Assembly: GCA_030426545.1 (NCBI GenBank)
Contig: JAUHYL010000006.1
Span: 1-64,000, forward strand
From: Gammaproteobacteria bacterium
GTDB lineage: Bacteria; Pseudomonadota; Gammaproteobacteria; Pseudomonadales; Halieaceae
Direction of reading: 5' to 3'
DNA: 64,000 bases
The notes under the pieces are model-generated. The model ran no database searches and was not told the DNA's origin. It saw nothing but the letters and a program-made list of their open reading frames with translations. The number at the start of each line of letters is the position of its first letter. Positions within the stretch are counted from its first letter, which is position 1. The translations under genes and the position numbers were made by a program. This document shows, one piece after another, positions 62,953-64,000 of this stretch.

Positions 62953-64000
62953 GCGCGCGTCGTCATCCAGCATCACGGCTCCGCCGGGGGATAGTTCATA
63001 GACCCGGTCCGCCGCCTGCACCATGCCGCGGTTATGCGAAATGGCCAGAATGGTCAGTTGCCCCTTCAACTTTTCCATCGTTTGTCGCACCGCCTGTTCA
63101 CTGTCGCGATCCAGTGCGCTCGTTGCCTCGTCCAGAATAAGCAGCCGCGGTTTGTTCACCAGCGCGCGTGCGATAACGATGCGCTGGCGCTGCCCGCCAG
63201 ACAACTTGCCGCCTCGCTCACCGACAATGGTGTTCATCCCGTCGTCCAGCCTGGCCACAAAGTCCCAGGCACCGGCGGCGGTCAGGGCCTCCTGCGCGTC
63301 CTCTGCGCTGAGCCCCGGCTCGCCCAGCGTGACGTTGTGCAGGATGCTGTCGTGCAGCAGGATAGTATCCTGGGGCACATAGCCGATCATGTTGCGCCAG
63401 GCACGCAGGTCTACTTCGCTGAGGGGGATGCCGTCGATTGTAACGGCGCCGGACTGCGGCTGCAGCAGGCCGATGGTCAGGTCGATGATGGTGGTTTTAC
63501 CCGAGCCTGAAGGGCCGACCAGTGTCGTGAGAGAGCCTGCAGTAATGTCCAGGTTGAGGCCCTGGAAGACAGTATTGCGGTCATCGTAGCGAAACGTCAC
63601 CTCATCCAGCGCCAGTTTTTCTTCGAAGTTCGGCGCCAGGCCACCGGCGAGGTCTTCATCGGCTGTCTCCGCCTGCTCGATGGACTGCAGCAGAGACCAG
63701 TAGGCGCTCTCTCCCTGGGCCAGCTTCTGGTATTGCTTTTGTACTTTGCCAAAAAACGTGAATGAGCGTCCCAGCCCCACCACCAGCACCATCACCGTGG
63801 CCAGGTCCATGCTGTACCTTTCCAGCGCAACGTAGATGCCGAGGCAAATGAAACCGGTGAACATCAGCTCCTGCGCTGAATCCAGTATCGCGCCATACAA
63901 CACCTGGCGTCGCTGTGCCTTGTTCAACAGGTGCGTGTCGTGTGCCAGCACCTGGTCCGCCAGGTGTTCGCGTGACATGGCTTTCAGCGGTTTCACCGAC
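62935..64000 (-). CDS. ABC transporter (MsbA-like permease-ATPase), partial
   Basis: Only the C-terminal ~355 residues are in the window; the reading frame runs off the right edge without a start. The end of the membrane domain (IFTGFICLGIY-like spans, VMVLVVGLGRSFTFFGKVQKQYQKL) precedes a complete ATPase: Walker A GPSGSGKTT, Q-loop YVPQDTILLHDS, signature LSGGQRQR, Walker B LLILDEATSALD and the H-loop ISHNRG. This is an exporter-type half transporter of the MsbA/lipid flippase kind. Its position beside the sphingolipid genes suggests transport of the finished lipid or precursor across the inner membrane. Confidence 0.88.
   Translation of the reverse strand, partial: SVKPLKAMSREHLADQVLAHDTHLLNKAQRRQVLYGAILDSAQELMFTGFICLGIYVALERYSMDLATVMVLVVGLGRSFTFFGKVQKQYQKLAQGESAYWSLLQSIEQAETADEDLAGGLAPNFEEKLALDEVTFRYDDRNTVFQGLNLDITAGSLTTLVGPSGSGKTTIIDLTIGLLQPQSGAVTIDGIPLSEVDLRAWRNMIGYVPQDTILLHDSILHNVTLGEPGLSAEDAQEALTAAGAWDFVARLDDGMNTIVGERGGKLSGGQRQRIVIARALVNKPRLLILDEATSALDRDSEQAVRQTMEKLKGQLTILAISHNRGMVQAADRVYELSPGGAVMLDDDARSALSK

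Overview
The window reads as a high-GC, densely coded chromosome of a Gram-negative, most likely marine, gammaproteobacterium. A Halieaceae/OM60-like lineage is my guess from gene content, not a demonstrated placement: NhaA, a wax ester synthase, many CoA-linked catabolic enzymes, a STN-type TonB receptor and SelO. I saw no rRNA, tRNA, CRISPR array, insertion sequence or phage gene. Strand switches are frequent and operons are short.

Positions 1-1824 are gene-poor and look accessory: three small unknown genes on the minus strand (two exported), an AT-rich stretch with repeated GGGGGTAT words, and a near-perfect bidirectional terminator. Positions 1825-9706 run mostly on the plus strand: a lipoprotein nucleoside hydrolase, a Tat-exported Kelch protein, a radical SAM protein, a GNAT, then an amidase / glutamine-synthetase-like ligase / iron alcohol dehydrogenase set that suggests amine or amino-alcohol catabolism through gamma-glutamyl intermediates. 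Positions 9872-12236 hold a minus-strand CsgG / PEGA-like / DUF4810 / DUF799 lipoprotein operon. Next come a Tat-lipoprotein short-chain dehydrogenase (12448-13464) and a three-gene fumarate reductase of the Wolinella type (13625-17100). A minus-strand sulfur-stress group follows (17132-18746: BigR-like ArsR repressor, rhodanese, DsbA-like protein, DUF2970).

Positions 18871-24260 form a signalling and transport module: ECF sigma factor, FecR anti-sigma, TonB receptor with an STN domain, and a divergent exported acidic protein of unknown family. Then come NhaA, a fused dihydroorotate dehydrogenase/PyrK-type reductase, a YegP protein, SelO and an N-acyl-D-amino-acid deacylase-like amidohydrolase. 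Positions 31811-38185 carry an Atu-like operon (AtuA, biotin-dependent carboxyltransferase, enoyl-CoA hydratase, biotin carboxylase) for branched or isoprenoid acyl-CoA breakdown. Two more enoyl-CoA hydratases, a thioesterase, an MFS transporter, a wax ester synthase, an AsmA protein and a serine hydrolase follow.

The right third (about 48724-64000) is the most interesting region. It contains what appears to be a complete bacterial ceramide (sphingolipid) synthesis set: serine palmitoyltransferase, its acyl carrier protein, an acyl-AMP/ACP ligase, a CerR-like epimerase-fold reductase and a GNAT-type candidate ceramide synthase. These are interleaved with two LpxL-type acyltransferases, a fatty acid hydroxylase, an O-antigen-ligase-like protein, a nucleotidyltransferase, a metallophosphoesterase, an ELM1-family protein, an exporter-type ABC transporter and, inside the serine palmitoyltransferase operon, a full MurA. 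The layout suggests that this cell builds, modifies and exports a sphingolipid with a headgroup.
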